A DNA stretch of 64,000 nt from contig JAUUDM010000026.1 in NCBI GenBank assembly GCA_030826765.1, positions 52,687 to 116,686 on the forward strand, read 5' to 3'. Every line of letters starts with the position of its first letter. Position 1 is the first letter of the stretch. Source of the DNA: Nautiliales bacterium. Its GTDB lineage: Bacteria; Campylobacterota; Campylobacteria; Campylobacterales; JAADDX01. The notes below the pieces were generated by a model that saw only the letters and a list, made by a program, of their open reading frames with translations, searched no databases and was not told where the DNA came from. Shown here one piece after another: positions 42,092 through 50,593 of this stretch. Position numbers and translations under genes: made by a program.

Positions 42092-43059
42092 TATAAAACT
42101 CCTTGTCCATATTGGTTTCTAATTTGTTCTTTTTCTCTTTTTATTTTCTCTTTTTTTGCTAACTCTTTTCTAAAATCATCTACTTTAAAGTTTAACCAAA
42201 TTAAAAGTGGTGACGCTATAAAAATAGATGAATAAGTACCAGCTATTATTCCAACTAAAAGTGTAAAACTAAAAGGTTTTATAATCTCTCCACCAAAAAG
42301 ATATAAAGTTAAAACAACTAAAAATGTTGTAAGTGAAGTTAAAACTGTTCTTGAAAGTGTTTGAGAAACAGCAGAGTTTATTAATTTTTCTAAATTTCTC
42401 TCTTTTGTAGTAACTATTTCTTCTCTAATTCTATCAAAAACAACAATTGTATCATTTAAAGAATAACCTAAAATTGTAAGAAGTGCCGCTAAAACATCTA
42501 AGTTTACATCTACACTAAATAAAGAAACAAATCCAATTGAAATAATTATATCATGAAAAAGTGCAAGCACAGAAGCGACTGCAAATTTCCATTCAAATCT
42601 AAACGCTACATAAATTAAGACACCAATTATTGCAAAAACAAGTGCTTTAATTCCATTGTCTCTAAGTTCACTTCCTACTTGTGCACCAATAATATCAACT
42701 CTTCTAATTTGAAATTTACCTAAAGGTTTTAGAATTTCATTTACTCTATCTCCTAAATCTTTTGTTACAGAATTTTTTGCAGTAACTGGGAATTTAATAA
42801 TAACTTCTTTTTCACTTCCAAAATTAGTTACTGAAACTCCTTCAAATTTTTTAGATAAAAGCTCTCTAATATCTTTGATAGGTGCTTTTTTTTCAAACTT
42901 TACTTGAACAACTGTTCCACCTTTAAAATCGATTCCCCAATTAAAACCTTTTGTAAAAGCTAAAATAATTGAAGAAATAATGAAAATTAAAGAAATTGAA
43001 ATAAATAGATTTCTTTTTGACATGAAATCATACATTTTACCACTACTAAACCACTCCAT
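42091..43059 (-). CDS. secF: Protein-export membrane protein SecF
   Basis: SecF partners SecD to drive late steps of Sec secretion with the proton-motive force. The 322-residue protein has six membrane helices and a periplasmic domain after the first. Family motifs are FKGGTVVQVKF near residue 42, IIGAQVGSELRDNGIKA near 125, DIIISIGFVSLFSVDVNLDVLAALLTILGYSLNDTIVVFDRIRE near 170-212, with the conserved Asp/Asn-Asp and Arg, and the C-terminal STFLVVLTLYLFGG segment. It follows secD with a two-base gap in a yajC-secD-secF operon. Confidence 0.96.
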   Translation of the reverse strand: MEWFSSGKMYDFMSKRNLFISISLIFIISSIILAFTKGFNWGIDFKGGTVVQVKFEKKAPIKDIRELLSKKFEGVSVTNFGSEKEVIIKFPVTAKNSVTKDLGDRVNEILKPLGKFQIRRVDIIGAQVGSELRDNGIKALVFAIIGVLIYVAFRFEWKFAVASVLALFHDIIISIGFVSLFSVDVNLDVLAALLTILGYSLNDTIVVFDRIREEIVTTKERNLEKLINSAVSQTLSRTVLTSLTTFLVVLTLYLFGGEIIKPFSFTLLVGIIAGTYSSIFIASPLLIWLNFKVDDFRKELAKKEKIKREKEQIRNQYGQGVL

Positions 43060-43061
43060 AA

Positions 43062-44612
43062 TTACCCCTTCATTCCAAAACTTTTAGGAGTAAGTTTTAT
43101 TTTATTTTCTAAAAACTCCCAAATTCCATGTGTTCCAAGAATTGCTGTAAGCATACTTGCTAAAATTCCTATAGCCATAGTAATTGCAAAACCTTTAATA
43201 GTCCCTGTTCCATAGGCAAAAAGTGCAAAAGCAGCAATTAAAGTTGTAATATTTGCATCAACAATAGCACTCATAGCATTTGCATATCCACCTTCTATTG
43301 CTTTTTTTATAGATTTTCCTTCTCTAATAAGCTCTCTAATTCTTTCATTAATAATAACATTTGCATCAACTGCCATACCTACGGTTAAAACAATACCTGC
43401 CATACCCGGTAAAGTAAGAGTTGCACCAAAAAGTGCCATAATTGCTAAAATTAAAAACAGATTTGCAATAAGTGCAATATTTGCCACAATCCCAGCTGTC
43501 CTATAATACCAAACCATAAATATAACAACTAAAATAAATCCACTAATAAGTGCAATTAAACTAGCTTTAATACTATCAGCTCCTAAGCTTGGTCCCACAC
43601 TTCTTTTTTCAAGTAAAACAATAGGTGCTGGCAATGCCCCACTTCTTAAAGCAATTGCTAAATCATGTGCTTCTTTTGCATCACCAACTGTAATCTGACC
43701 ACTTCCTCCACCAATTCTTTCTTTAATAACTGGTGCAGATAAAACTTCATTATCAATTACAATTGCTAAATAATCACCTACATGTTTTCCAGTCCAATCA
43801 CCAAATATTTTAGCACCTTGACTATTTAAAGTAAAATTAATTACAGGTTGATTATTTTGATTAAATGCAACTCTTGCATCTGTTATCATATTCCCATCTA
43901 AAATAGGAAGTTCTTTTACAACATATTTTCTCGAAGTTCCTTTTTCTGGTAATATTTTATCTCCATATTTAGCTGCATCTTCATTTGTAGTTGGATTATG
44001 TTCTTTATCAACTTGCATAAGTTCTAAGTGTGCTGCTGTTGAGATTAATTTTTTAGCTCTATCTTCCTCAGCTTTTGTTTTAATTCCAGGAAGTTCTACA
44101 ACGATTTTATCTTTTCCTTGTTTTCTAACACTTGGTTCACTAAGTCCAAAAGCATTCAGTCTGCTTCTAATAGTTTTAACTGCTATGTTTATAGCATCTG
44201 TTTTTGTTTTTTGTATCTCTTTTGGAGTAATTCTAAGATAATAAATTACTTCATCTTTATTAATTTTTTTATCTATTTTAAAACCTTGAAAAATCTTAAG
44301 TTCCTCATCCATTTTTTTCATATCATCTTTATCTAAAAGAGTAAATTTAACACCATCTTTTAAAATTTGAATATCATCTGTATATAATTCTTTTTTTTGT
44401 GAAATATATCTAATTGTAGCTGCTGTAGTTTTAATTTTTGCTTTTATAGCTTCATCATACTTAACACCTAAAAGTAGATATAGCCCACCTTGTAAATCTA
44501 AACCTAATTTTACCTTTGGACCTTCACTTTGAGTAAAACTTGGGATAGAAAAAGCTATCCCAAAAATGAAAGCTAAAGTAAAGATTACTAATCTATAACT
44601 TATGTTTTTCAT
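43062..44612 (-). CDS. secD: Protein-export membrane protein SecD
   Basis: SecD is the larger half of the SecDF motor. The 516-residue protein has an N-terminal helix, a large periplasmic region (about 35-330) with the GLDLQGGLYLLLGV motif near residue 38 and the P1 head domain, then five membrane helices beginning near ASLIALISGFILVV. The proton-path motif GMAVDANVIINERIRE is near residue 420. Its size is within the normal range. The ATG is properly spaced after yajC (four-base gap). The gene order yajC-secD-secF is universal in the group. Confidence 0.96.
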   Translation of the reverse strand: MKNISYRLVIFTLAFIFGIAFSIPSFTQSEGPKVKLGLDLQGGLYLLLGVKYDEAIKAKIKTTAATIRYISQKKELYTDDIQILKDGVKFTLLDKDDMKKMDEELKIFQGFKIDKKINKDEVIYYLRITPKEIQKTKTDAINIAVKTIRSRLNAFGLSEPSVRKQGKDKIVVELPGIKTKAEEDRAKKLISTAAHLELMQVDKEHNPTTNEDAAKYGDKILPEKGTSRKYVVKELPILDGNMITDARVAFNQNNQPVINFTLNSQGAKIFGDWTGKHVGDYLAIVIDNEVLSAPVIKERIGGGSGQITVGDAKEAHDLAIALRSGALPAPIVLLEKRSVGPSLGADSIKASLIALISGFILVVIFMVWYYRTAGIVANIALIANLFLILAIMALFGATLTLPGMAGIVLTVGMAVDANVIINERIRELIREGKSIKKAIEGGYANAMSAIVDANITTLIAAFALFAYGTGTIKGFAITMAIGILASMLTAILGTHGIWEFLENKIKLTPKSFGMKG

Positions 44613-44616
44613 TCAT

Positions 44617-44916
44617 TTACACCTCATCTAATTTTCTCGCAACTGCATCTTTTGTAAGTTTAACTTCTACATTATCATTGATTTTAGCTTTGATAAATTC
44701 TTCTTCATTTTTAATAACTTCTGCTATAATTCCACCAGTTGTAACTATTTTGTCACCTTTTTTTAGTTCATTTACCATTTCTTTGTGTTTTTTTGCTGCT
44801 CTTTGTTGTGGTAAAATTACCAAAAAGTAAAAAATAGCAAATAGAATAATAAGTGGCAATAATGAAGCCAAAATTCCTGGTTGTCCAGCTGCATCCGCTG
44901 CATAAAGTGGTGTCAT
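44617..44916 (-). CDS. yajC: Preprotein translocase accessory subunit YajC
   Basis: YajC is a small single-pass protein of the SecDF-YajC complex. The 99-residue protein has one membrane helix at about 17-35 (LASLLPLIILFAIFYFLV), then the family motif LPQQRAAKKHKEMVNELKKGDKIVTTGGIIAEV, and an SH3-like end. AAAGGATT precedes the ATG. It is first in the secretion operon and divergent from lnt, with only 40 bases between the two start codons, so promoters must overlap or lie in coding DNA. Confidence 0.95.
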   Translation of the reverse strand: MTPLYAADAAGQPGILASLLPLIILFAIFYFLVILPQQRAAKKHKEMVNELKKGDKIVTTGGIIAEVIKNEEEFIKAKINDNVEVKLTKDAVARKLDEV

Positions 44917-44956
44917 TGTAATCCTTTAAAATAATTTATTAACTCAAGGAGAGTTT

Positions 44957-46036
44957 ATGAAACAATATTTTAACATATATTTATTAAAAGAGAGTTTAAT
45001 TGTATCGATTTTTTTATCACTTCCTCTGTATTTAATACATTTTGGCATAGATTTAAAAATATTAAATACAATTATTATTCTTTTAGCTCTATTTCTATTT
45101 TATAAAGCTAATATAAAAAGTTATCCTTTAATTGGATTTTTTACTTCAATTTTTTGGCTATGGTGGATAAGTTTAAGTTTTAGATATTATGATTTAACAT
45201 ATATTATTCCATTTATTATTATTGGAATTGGTCTTTTTTATGGAATTATATTTTGGCTTTTTACATTTTTAAGATATAAAATTCTAATCATTTTTATTTT
45301 TGTTTTTGACTTACAATATATTTCACCTTTTGGATTTAACTGGTTTAGATATGATGTGTTACTTCCACATACTTATTTTTATAATAAAACTCCAATAAAT
45401 CCAGCACCACTTAAAATAAAAGTAGTAAATACTAACATACCACAAAATCTAAAATGGAAAAAAGAGTATATTTACAAAGAAATAAGCAATAATTTTTTAG
45501 AAATAAATAAAGCAATAAAAGAAAAGTATGAAGTAGTTATTTTACCAGAGACTGTTTTTGCTTTACCTCTAAATTTATACTCGCAATTAATTGAAAAGCT
45601 TGAAAAATTATCAAAAAAAATCACAATAGTTACAGGAGCACTTAGTTACCAAAATAAAACTTATTATAATTCAACTTATGTTTTTAATAATGGTAAGTTT
45701 AAAATTTATAATAAACATATTTTAGTTCCTTTTGGAGAATATATTCCTCTTCCTTGTTGTAAAAAATTATTAAACAAAATATTTTTTGATGGAGCTGAGG
45801 ATTACAAAGCAAGTCCACATTTTGCAAGTTACAAAATAAAAGGAGTAAAATTTCTAAATGCTATCTGCTATGAAGCTACAATAGAAAAGCTTTATAAAGA
45901 AAAAGAAAAATATATAATTGCAATGAGTAATGATGCTTGGTTTGTTCCTAGTATAGAGCCAACTTTACAAAAACTTTTGATAGAATATTATTCACTTAAA
46001 TATAATAAATATGTTTATCATTCAAGGAATTTATAA
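44957..46036 (+). CDS. lnt: Apolipoprotein N-acyltransferase-like protein, shortened C-terminus
   Basis: Lnt adds the third acyl chain to lipoproteins at the outer face of the inner membrane. The 359-residue protein has about six N-terminal helices (1-130) and a nitrilase domain with all three catalytic residues: Glu in VVILPETVFALP near 198, Lys in IYNKHILVPFGEYIP near 259 and Cys in NAICYEATIE near 307. SNDAWFVPSIEPTLQ near 325 is a family signature. It ends right after KYVYHSRNL, where family members usually continue for another stretch that includes a last membrane helix, so the C-terminus looks missing. CAAGGAG precedes the ATG. Its final codons contain the bioD ribosome-binding site. 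Confidence 0.85.
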   Translation: MKQYFNIYLLKESLIVSIFLSLPLYLIHFGIDLKILNTIIILLALFLFYKANIKSYPLIGFFTSIFWLWWISLSFRYYDLTYIIPFIIIGIGLFYGIIFWLFTFLRYKILIIFIFVFDLQYISPFGFNWFRYDVLLPHTYFYNKTPINPAPLKIKVVNTNIPQNLKWKKEYIYKEISNNFLEINKAIKEKYEVVILPETVFALPLNLYSQLIEKLEKLSKKITIVTGALSYQNKTYYNSTYVFNNGKFKIYNKHILVPFGEYIPLPCCKKLLNKIFFDGAEDYKASPHFASYKIKGVKFLNAICYEATIEKLYKEKEKYIIAMSNDAWFVPSIEPTLQKLLIEYYSLKYNKYVYHSRNL

Positions 46037-46656
46037 TGAATTTATTTATAACTGCAAATAATACAGATATGGGAAAAACATACACAGCTTTAAAACTTAT
46101 TGAATCTCTAAGCAAAGAATTTAGAGTTGGAGTATTTAAACCAATCGAAACTGGTGTAAAAGAATATCCACTTGACGGTAAAAAACTTTTAAAAGCAGTA
46201 CAAAAAGTCAATCCTGAATTTAATGATATAACTTTAGAAGATATAGTCCCTATCCAATTTGAACTACCCGCTGCCCCTGTTATTTGTGGTAATGTAAATT
46301 TTGAAAAAATTGATAAAGCCTATAATAAATTAAAAAAACGATGTGATATTCTACTTATTGAAGGAGCTGGTGGGATTGCTGTTCCTGTTACAAATAATTT
46401 CATAATGAAAGATTTTATAGATTATTTTAATGCCAAAAGTTTATTAGTTATTGGTGGAAAACTCGGGTGCATAAACGATTTAGCTTTAAATTTAAATTTT
46501 TTTACTCCTGATATTTGGGCTATAAATTTAATAGAAGAAAATTTTTTTACAACGACTTATCCTTATTTAAAACAAAAATATAAAGAAGTTTTAATTATTC
46601 AAAATAATTTAGATAAAATAATAAAAAAAATAAAGGAAGTAAATGATAGAAAATGA
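46036..46656 (+). CDS. bioD: Dethiobiotin synthetase (BioD)
   Basis: BioD closes the ureido ring of dethiobiotin from diaminopelargonate, CO2 and ATP. The 206-residue P-loop protein has the variant Walker A loop TANNTDMGKTYTALKL near residue 5, the substrate loop VFKPIETGVKEYP near 35, the ILLIEGAGGIAVPV motif near 108 and LLVIGGKLGCINDLAL near 137. It is compact but within family range. Its ATG overlaps the lnt stop by one base with AAGGA upstream. The next gene begins inside its end. Biotin is needed by acetyl-CoA carboxylase (accA is in this window), but the other bio genes are not here. Confidence 0.92.
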   Translation: MNLFITANNTDMGKTYTALKLIESLSKEFRVGVFKPIETGVKEYPLDGKKLLKAVQKVNPEFNDITLEDIVPIQFELPAAPVICGNVNFEKIDKAYNKLKKRCDILLIEGAGGIAVPVTNNFIMKDFIDYFNAKSLLVIGGKLGCINDLALNLNFFTPDIWAINLIEENFFTTTYPYLKQKYKEVLIIQNNLDKIIKKIKEVNDRK

Positions 46657-47062
46657 GCATAAAATAGAACTTAATACTCATAAAAAAATAAATCAAAATT
46701 TATGTGGTAAATTAATAGAACAAGGCGAAAAATATGCTAAAGTAAAATTTGAGGCTACTGAGGAAATGGCTGTAGACGAATTAGGACTTATACATGGCGG
46801 ATTTACATTTGGAGCTGCTGACTTTTGTGCAATGGCAACAATCAATCATCCCAATGTAGTACTCACTAACTCTAAATCAAAATTTTTGGCTCCTGTAAAA
46901 GTTGGAGATATTGTTATTTTTGAAAGTGAAATAGTATTCGATGATGATAGAAGACAAGAAGTAAATGTAATTGGAAAAATTGATGATATAAAGGTATATG
47001 AAGGAGTTTTTGGTACTGTAGTTTTACAAAAACATGTTTTAAAACTTAAAATAAGCGATTAA
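46643..47062 (+). CDS. PaaI-like hotdog-fold thioesterase
   Basis: A 139-residue single hotdog domain. The hallmark is GLIHGGFTFGAADFCAMATIN near residue 47, containing the HGG loop and an acidic residue in the central helix, followed by VLTNSKSKFLAPVKVGDIV near 70 and a strand-rich end. Such proteins hydrolyse acyl-CoA or acyl-ACP thioesters; the substrate is not evident. It overlaps bioD by 14 bases, so a role in pimeloyl or other acyl-thioester metabolism is conceivable but unproven. Its stop shares TTAA with the stop of the opposing gene. Confidence 0.78.
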   Translation: MIENEHKIELNTHKKINQNLCGKLIEQGEKYAKVKFEATEEMAVDELGLIHGGFTFGAADFCAMATINHPNVVLTNSKSKFLAPVKVGDIVIFESEIVFDDDRRQEVNVIGKIDDIKVYEGVFGTVVLQKHVLKLKISD

Positions 47063-47379
47063 AGTTTAAATTTTTCTTTTATTTCATTAAAAAGAGTTTC
47101 ATCAAATGGTGGAACTTCTTTTTTGTAAGTATAATTATGAAGTTTATCAATATATTCTTTACTTCCTTCTTTATCTCTTATAATTTCAATTAATTTATAT
47201 GCAGTTTTTTTAGAATCACTCAAATCAAATTCATATTTCTCTTTTTTAGGCAATTTTTTATAAATAAAATAAATTATAAAAGCGATAACTAAAATAGAAA
47301 ATAAAACAACTGCTATAAAAATATAAAAAGAGTAATCATTTACCTCAACTATGGGTTTTATATCTTTTAATTTATCCAA
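47059..47379 (-). CDS. Small single-pass membrane protein of the MoxR/DUF58 operon
   Basis: A 106-residue protein with one membrane helix at about 19-42 (FIAVVLFSILVIAFIIYFIY), preceded by a short periplasmic start and followed by a charged cytoplasmic domain (KKLPKKEKYEFDLSDSKKTAYKLIEIIRD) with helices to the end. This layout resembles the DUF4381-type proteins that accompany MoxR and DUF58 genes, although I cannot confirm the family. It overlaps the DUF58 gene by eight bases. It is the last gene of the operon. Confidence 0.6.
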   Translation of the reverse strand: MDKLKDIKPIVEVNDYSFYIFIAVVLFSILVIAFIIYFIYKKLPKKEKYEFDLSDSKKTAYKLIEIIRDKEGSKEYIDKLHNYTYKKEVPPFDETLFNEIKEKFKL

Positions 47380-48163
47380 AAAGTCTCCTTAATTTCAAAA
47401 TATCTTCATCTGTATAAATTTTTTGAAATTTAATATTTGATTGTTTTAATAATTTAAATAAATTACTATCATTTTCTAAAAGTTTAGATTTATAACTATT
47501 ATCAAACTCAGCTATTTTTACCTCATTTGTAAGCGGGTCAATAATATTATATCCGTTTAAAAGCTCTGGATTTTCTTCAAGTTTATCACGAATAATAACT
47601 GAATAAGTATCATATTTTTTACCCAATTTTTTAAGAATATCACTATATTCAAAAAAATCACTCACAACTATTAAAACTGAATTTTTAGGCAAATGTAAAA
47701 GTGAATTATAAATTTTTTCGTAATCAAGTTTAGTTTTAACATCTTCATCAAATTTTGTTAAATTACCTAAAATAGCCTTATAATTTTTTGTAGGTTTTAA
47801 AAATAAATTATTTTTTGAAAAAAGTTGTAAAGATACTCTATCATCACTTTTTACACCACTAAATGCTAATGTTGAGATAACTTCAAGCATTTTTTCACTT
47901 TTTAGCATTTTACTTCCAAAAAAAGTTTTATAATCAAAAAGTCCAACTATTACAATATTAAGCTCTTTTTCTTCTGTAAAAACTTTAATATAAGGTTTTT
48001 GCTTTTTAGCAGTAATGTTATAATCAATCCTTTTTACATTATCTCCAATTTGATATTCTCTTAATTCTTCAAAATCAATTCCTTCTGAATGTTTTGTAGA
48101 ATGGCGATGTCCAGCAAAAAGTGAAAAAGCTTTTCTTCTTGAATTTATAATTATCTCTTTCAT
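47372..48163 (-). CDS. DUF58 domain protein (MoxR-associated)
   Basis: A 263-residue protein with the DUF58 core: RRKAFSLFAGHRHSTKHSEGIDFEELREYQIGDNVKRIDYNITAK near residues 8-53, including the typical GxGxxFxxLRxYxxGDxxRxIxW-like pattern, and a downstream von Willebrand-A-like fold (IVIVGLFDYKTFFG, SVLIVVSDFFEYSDILKKLG). DUF58 proteins act with MoxR AAA+ ATPases as chaperone-like systems that help assemble or activate partner complexes. Here it follows a molybdopterin oxidoreductase gene by a four-base overlap and lies downstream of moxR. The N-terminal membrane helices found in many relatives are absent. Confidence 0.85.
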   Translation of the reverse strand: MKEIIINSRRKAFSLFAGHRHSTKHSEGIDFEELREYQIGDNVKRIDYNITAKKQKPYIKVFTEEKELNIVIVGLFDYKTFFGSKMLKSEKMLEVISTLAFSGVKSDDRVSLQLFSKNNLFLKPTKNYKAILGNLTKFDEDVKTKLDYEKIYNSLLHLPKNSVLIVVSDFFEYSDILKKLGKKYDTYSVIIRDKLEENPELLNGYNIIDPLTNEVKIAEFDNSYKSKLLENDSNLFKLLKQSNIKFQKIYTDEDILKLRRLFG

Positions 48164-49623
48164 TTATAAACCTTTACAATTTCTGAATAAGTTGCATTTT
48201 CTCCTTTTGAAGAAATAATTTTGTTTACTTCACTTCCTGCATACATAAAAATCATATTCTCACCTAAATTTTCATCTTTTTTAATTTCAACTTCTAATTT
48301 TCCAACTTTTGTTTCTAAAATATATCTTCCTTCTAAATTTTTAGCATAAGCATAATTATCTCTTTTAAATTGTGAATTTAAAGCATTTCTATTTTTGGCA
48401 GTTACAAGCCACATTCCTTTTGGATATTCAATTTCAAAATCAATAAATTTAGCACTTTTTTGCTCTTTTTTTATTTCTCTTTTTAGTTTATAAATTTCTT
48501 CAATATATTCATCTTCATTTTTTAAACCATTAAAGTTAAATCTTTTAAACATCTCTTTTGTAAATTCATACTCACTAATTCCAAAATCATCTTCAATAGG
48601 TTCATTTTTAAATACAAATTCATGAAAATAACTACTTCTTACATCTTTTTTTGCATAAAAATCTTTAGTAGGAATAAAAATATCAGCTCTTTTAGCACTT
48701 TCATCTAAATATTTACCAAAAATAATAACTTTTTTCTCTTTTGGAATTTTAAAATTAGGCAAACTTACTATAGGATTAGCACCTTGAATAAAAACTACAT
48801 CTATATTATTCCACTTAATTTCAAAAAGTGGCATTTTGTTTTTGTGAGAAATATTAAAAGGATTATATAAATCCTCCATTGAACTACCTAAATATGCAAT
48901 ATTTACTTTTTCATTTTGAAGTGCAAAAATAGTTTGTGTAGTTTTATCTCCCCATTTTGTTTTACTAACTCCAAGACCTAAAAAAATAATAGCCCCTTCT
49001 TCTAACATTTTTTCTATCTCTTCTACTTCTTTAAGTCCTGTTTTTTCAAGATATTCTCTATTTTTTGTAATTAAATATTTAGCCAAAAAAATATCACTAT
49101 TTGGATTTATTTGATAAAAAATATCACTGTTTTTAGCTGTTTTTGTAAATCTTACATCTATGCAAAGTTTTTTAGCATTTTTTATAAGAGGAATTAAATG
49201 AGTATTTGTTTCATAAGCATTTCTACCCCAAAATATCACATTTTTTGCTTTTTTTATTTTATCAGTTGGAATTATTTGAGATGTGAGTCCAGCGTCAATT
49301 ATTCCTTTTTCTCCTAAGCCATCACAACTACTTCCTACTGCAAATGTTGCACCTAACTTTTCAAAAAAAAGTTTAGTAACATTTTGCATAATTCCCATAT
49401 TTCCACTACCTTTTAGAAATAAGATTCTATTAGGTTTTGTAGAATTAAGTAGTTTTTCAACATCATCTAAATTAAACTCTGGATTGTATTTTGGATATTT
49501 AAAATAGTTATTTAGTTTTGGACATAAAAAGTTATTTGTAATACCATCATTCGTAGGAATAAATTTATTCCCCTTTTTTTTCATTACACAAACATCAGGG
49601 CAATCAAGAGGACAAACAAGCAT
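48160..49623 (-). CDS. Compact molybdopterin oxidoreductase with N-terminal [4Fe-4S] site
   Basis: A 487-residue protein of the DMSO-reductase (Mo/W-bisMGD) superfamily, which also includes NuoG. It begins at the Fe-S domain, with Cys4, Cys8, Cys12 and Cys34 (CPLDCPDVC and LCPKL), then SGNMGIMQNV and the likely Mo-ligating Cys100 in GSSCDGLGEKG. Molybdopterin-binding loops include FWGRNAYETN and FIQGANPIV, and the C-terminal LNSQF segment is typical of the cofactor-binding end domain. It is far shorter than FdhF (715) or NapA (828 residues) and has no Tat or Sec signal, so it is cytoplasmic. It is one gene of a moxR-DUF58 operon. Substrate is unknown; a degenerate NuoG-like subunit is the main alternative. 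Confidence 0.8.
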   Translation of the reverse strand: MLVCPLDCPDVCVMKKKGNKFIPTNDGITNNFLCPKLNNYFKYPKYNPEFNLDDVEKLLNSTKPNRILFLKGSGNMGIMQNVTKLFFEKLGATFAVGSSCDGLGEKGIIDAGLTSQIIPTDKIKKAKNVIFWGRNAYETNTHLIPLIKNAKKLCIDVRFTKTAKNSDIFYQINPNSDIFLAKYLITKNREYLEKTGLKEVEEIEKMLEEGAIIFLGLGVSKTKWGDKTTQTIFALQNEKVNIAYLGSSMEDLYNPFNISHKNKMPLFEIKWNNIDVVFIQGANPIVSLPNFKIPKEKKVIIFGKYLDESAKRADIFIPTKDFYAKKDVRSSYFHEFVFKNEPIEDDFGISEYEFTKEMFKRFNFNGLKNEDEYIEEIYKLKREIKKEQKSAKFIDFEIEYPKGMWLVTAKNRNALNSQFKRDNYAYAKNLEGRYILETKVGKLEVEIKKDENLGENMIFMYAGSEVNKIISSKGENATYSEIVKVYK

Positions 49624-50538
49624 TTATTTCACCGGCACTGTAGCGACAATTTGTTCAATTATATCATCAGCGCTTATTTCATCAGCTTGGGCTTCATAAC
49701 TAAGAACAATTCTATGACGAAACACATCTTTTACCACACTTGCAATATCCACAGGAGTTACATAATCTCTACCACTCATATATGCAACCGCTTTACTTGC
49801 TTTATATAGACTGATTCCACTTCTTGGACTTGCCCCAAAATCAATATATTTATGCGTTATTCTCGTGGCATTTACTAAATCAACTATATATTTTGTAAGT
49901 TCATCATCAATATGTACATTTTTTACATCTTCTTGCATTTTAAAGATATCTTTTTTCTCACACACTGCATTTACTCTCTCAAACTTATCATCTGCACTTC
50001 TTTTGATTACTTCAAATTCTTCTTGGGGAGTATTATAACCTATTACCACTTTTAGCATAAATCTATCAAGCTGTGCTTCTGGAAGATTGTAAGTCCCTTC
50101 TTGTTCTACTGGATTTTGTGTAGCCATAACCAAAAAAGGCATATCAAGTCTGTAGTTTTCATCTGCAATTGTTATTTGCTTTTCTGCCATTGCTTCAAGC
50201 AAAGCTGACTGAACTTTAGCTGGAGCTCTATTTATTTCATCAGCTAAAACTAAATTAGCAAAAATAGGTCCTTTTTTTACTCTAAACTCTCCACTTTTTA
50301 TATCATAAATTTCTGTACCTATTATATCTGTTGGAAGTAAATCCGGAGTAAATTGAATTCTTTTAAAATCTAAATTTAAAACTTTTGCTAAAGTATTTAC
50401 TGTTAAAGTTTTAGCAAGCCCTGGCACACCTTCAAGTAAAATATGCCCATTTGTCAGAAGTCCAATAAGTAAAGCATCTACCATTTTATCTTGCCCTACT
50501 ATTACTTTTTTTATCTCTTTTTTAATATTATTTATCAT
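49624..50538 (-). CDS. MoxR-family AAA+ ATPase
   Basis: A 304-residue AAA+ ATPase. It has the Walker A-type loop LLEGVPGLAKTLTVNTLA near residue 35, the RIQFTPDLLPTDIIGTE segment, Walker B VLADEINRAPAKVQSALLEAM near 95, sensor 1 FLVMATQNPVEQEGTYNLPEAQLDRF near 130-155 and a C-terminal lid with RSGISLYKASKAVAYM. MoxR proteins work with DUF58/VWA partners in the maturation of enzymes such as methanol dehydrogenase or Mo-Cu CO dehydrogenase. It immediately precedes the molybdopterin oxidoreductase gene with no gap. AGGAG precedes its ATG. No BatA/B-type VWA genes are seen here. Confidence 0.93.
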   Translation of the reverse strand: MINNIKKEIKKVIVGQDKMVDALLIGLLTNGHILLEGVPGLAKTLTVNTLAKVLNLDFKRIQFTPDLLPTDIIGTEIYDIKSGEFRVKKGPIFANLVLADEINRAPAKVQSALLEAMAEKQITIADENYRLDMPFLVMATQNPVEQEGTYNLPEAQLDRFMLKVVIGYNTPQEEFEVIKRSADDKFERVNAVCEKKDIFKMQEDVKNVHIDDELTKYIVDLVNATRITHKYIDFGASPRSGISLYKASKAVAYMSGRDYVTPVDIASVVKDVFRHRIVLSYEAQADEISADDIIEQIVATVPVK

Positions 50539-50593
50539 AAAAACTCCTATTTAATTATATACAAAATTATAAAGAATCTTTATGAATATAAAA

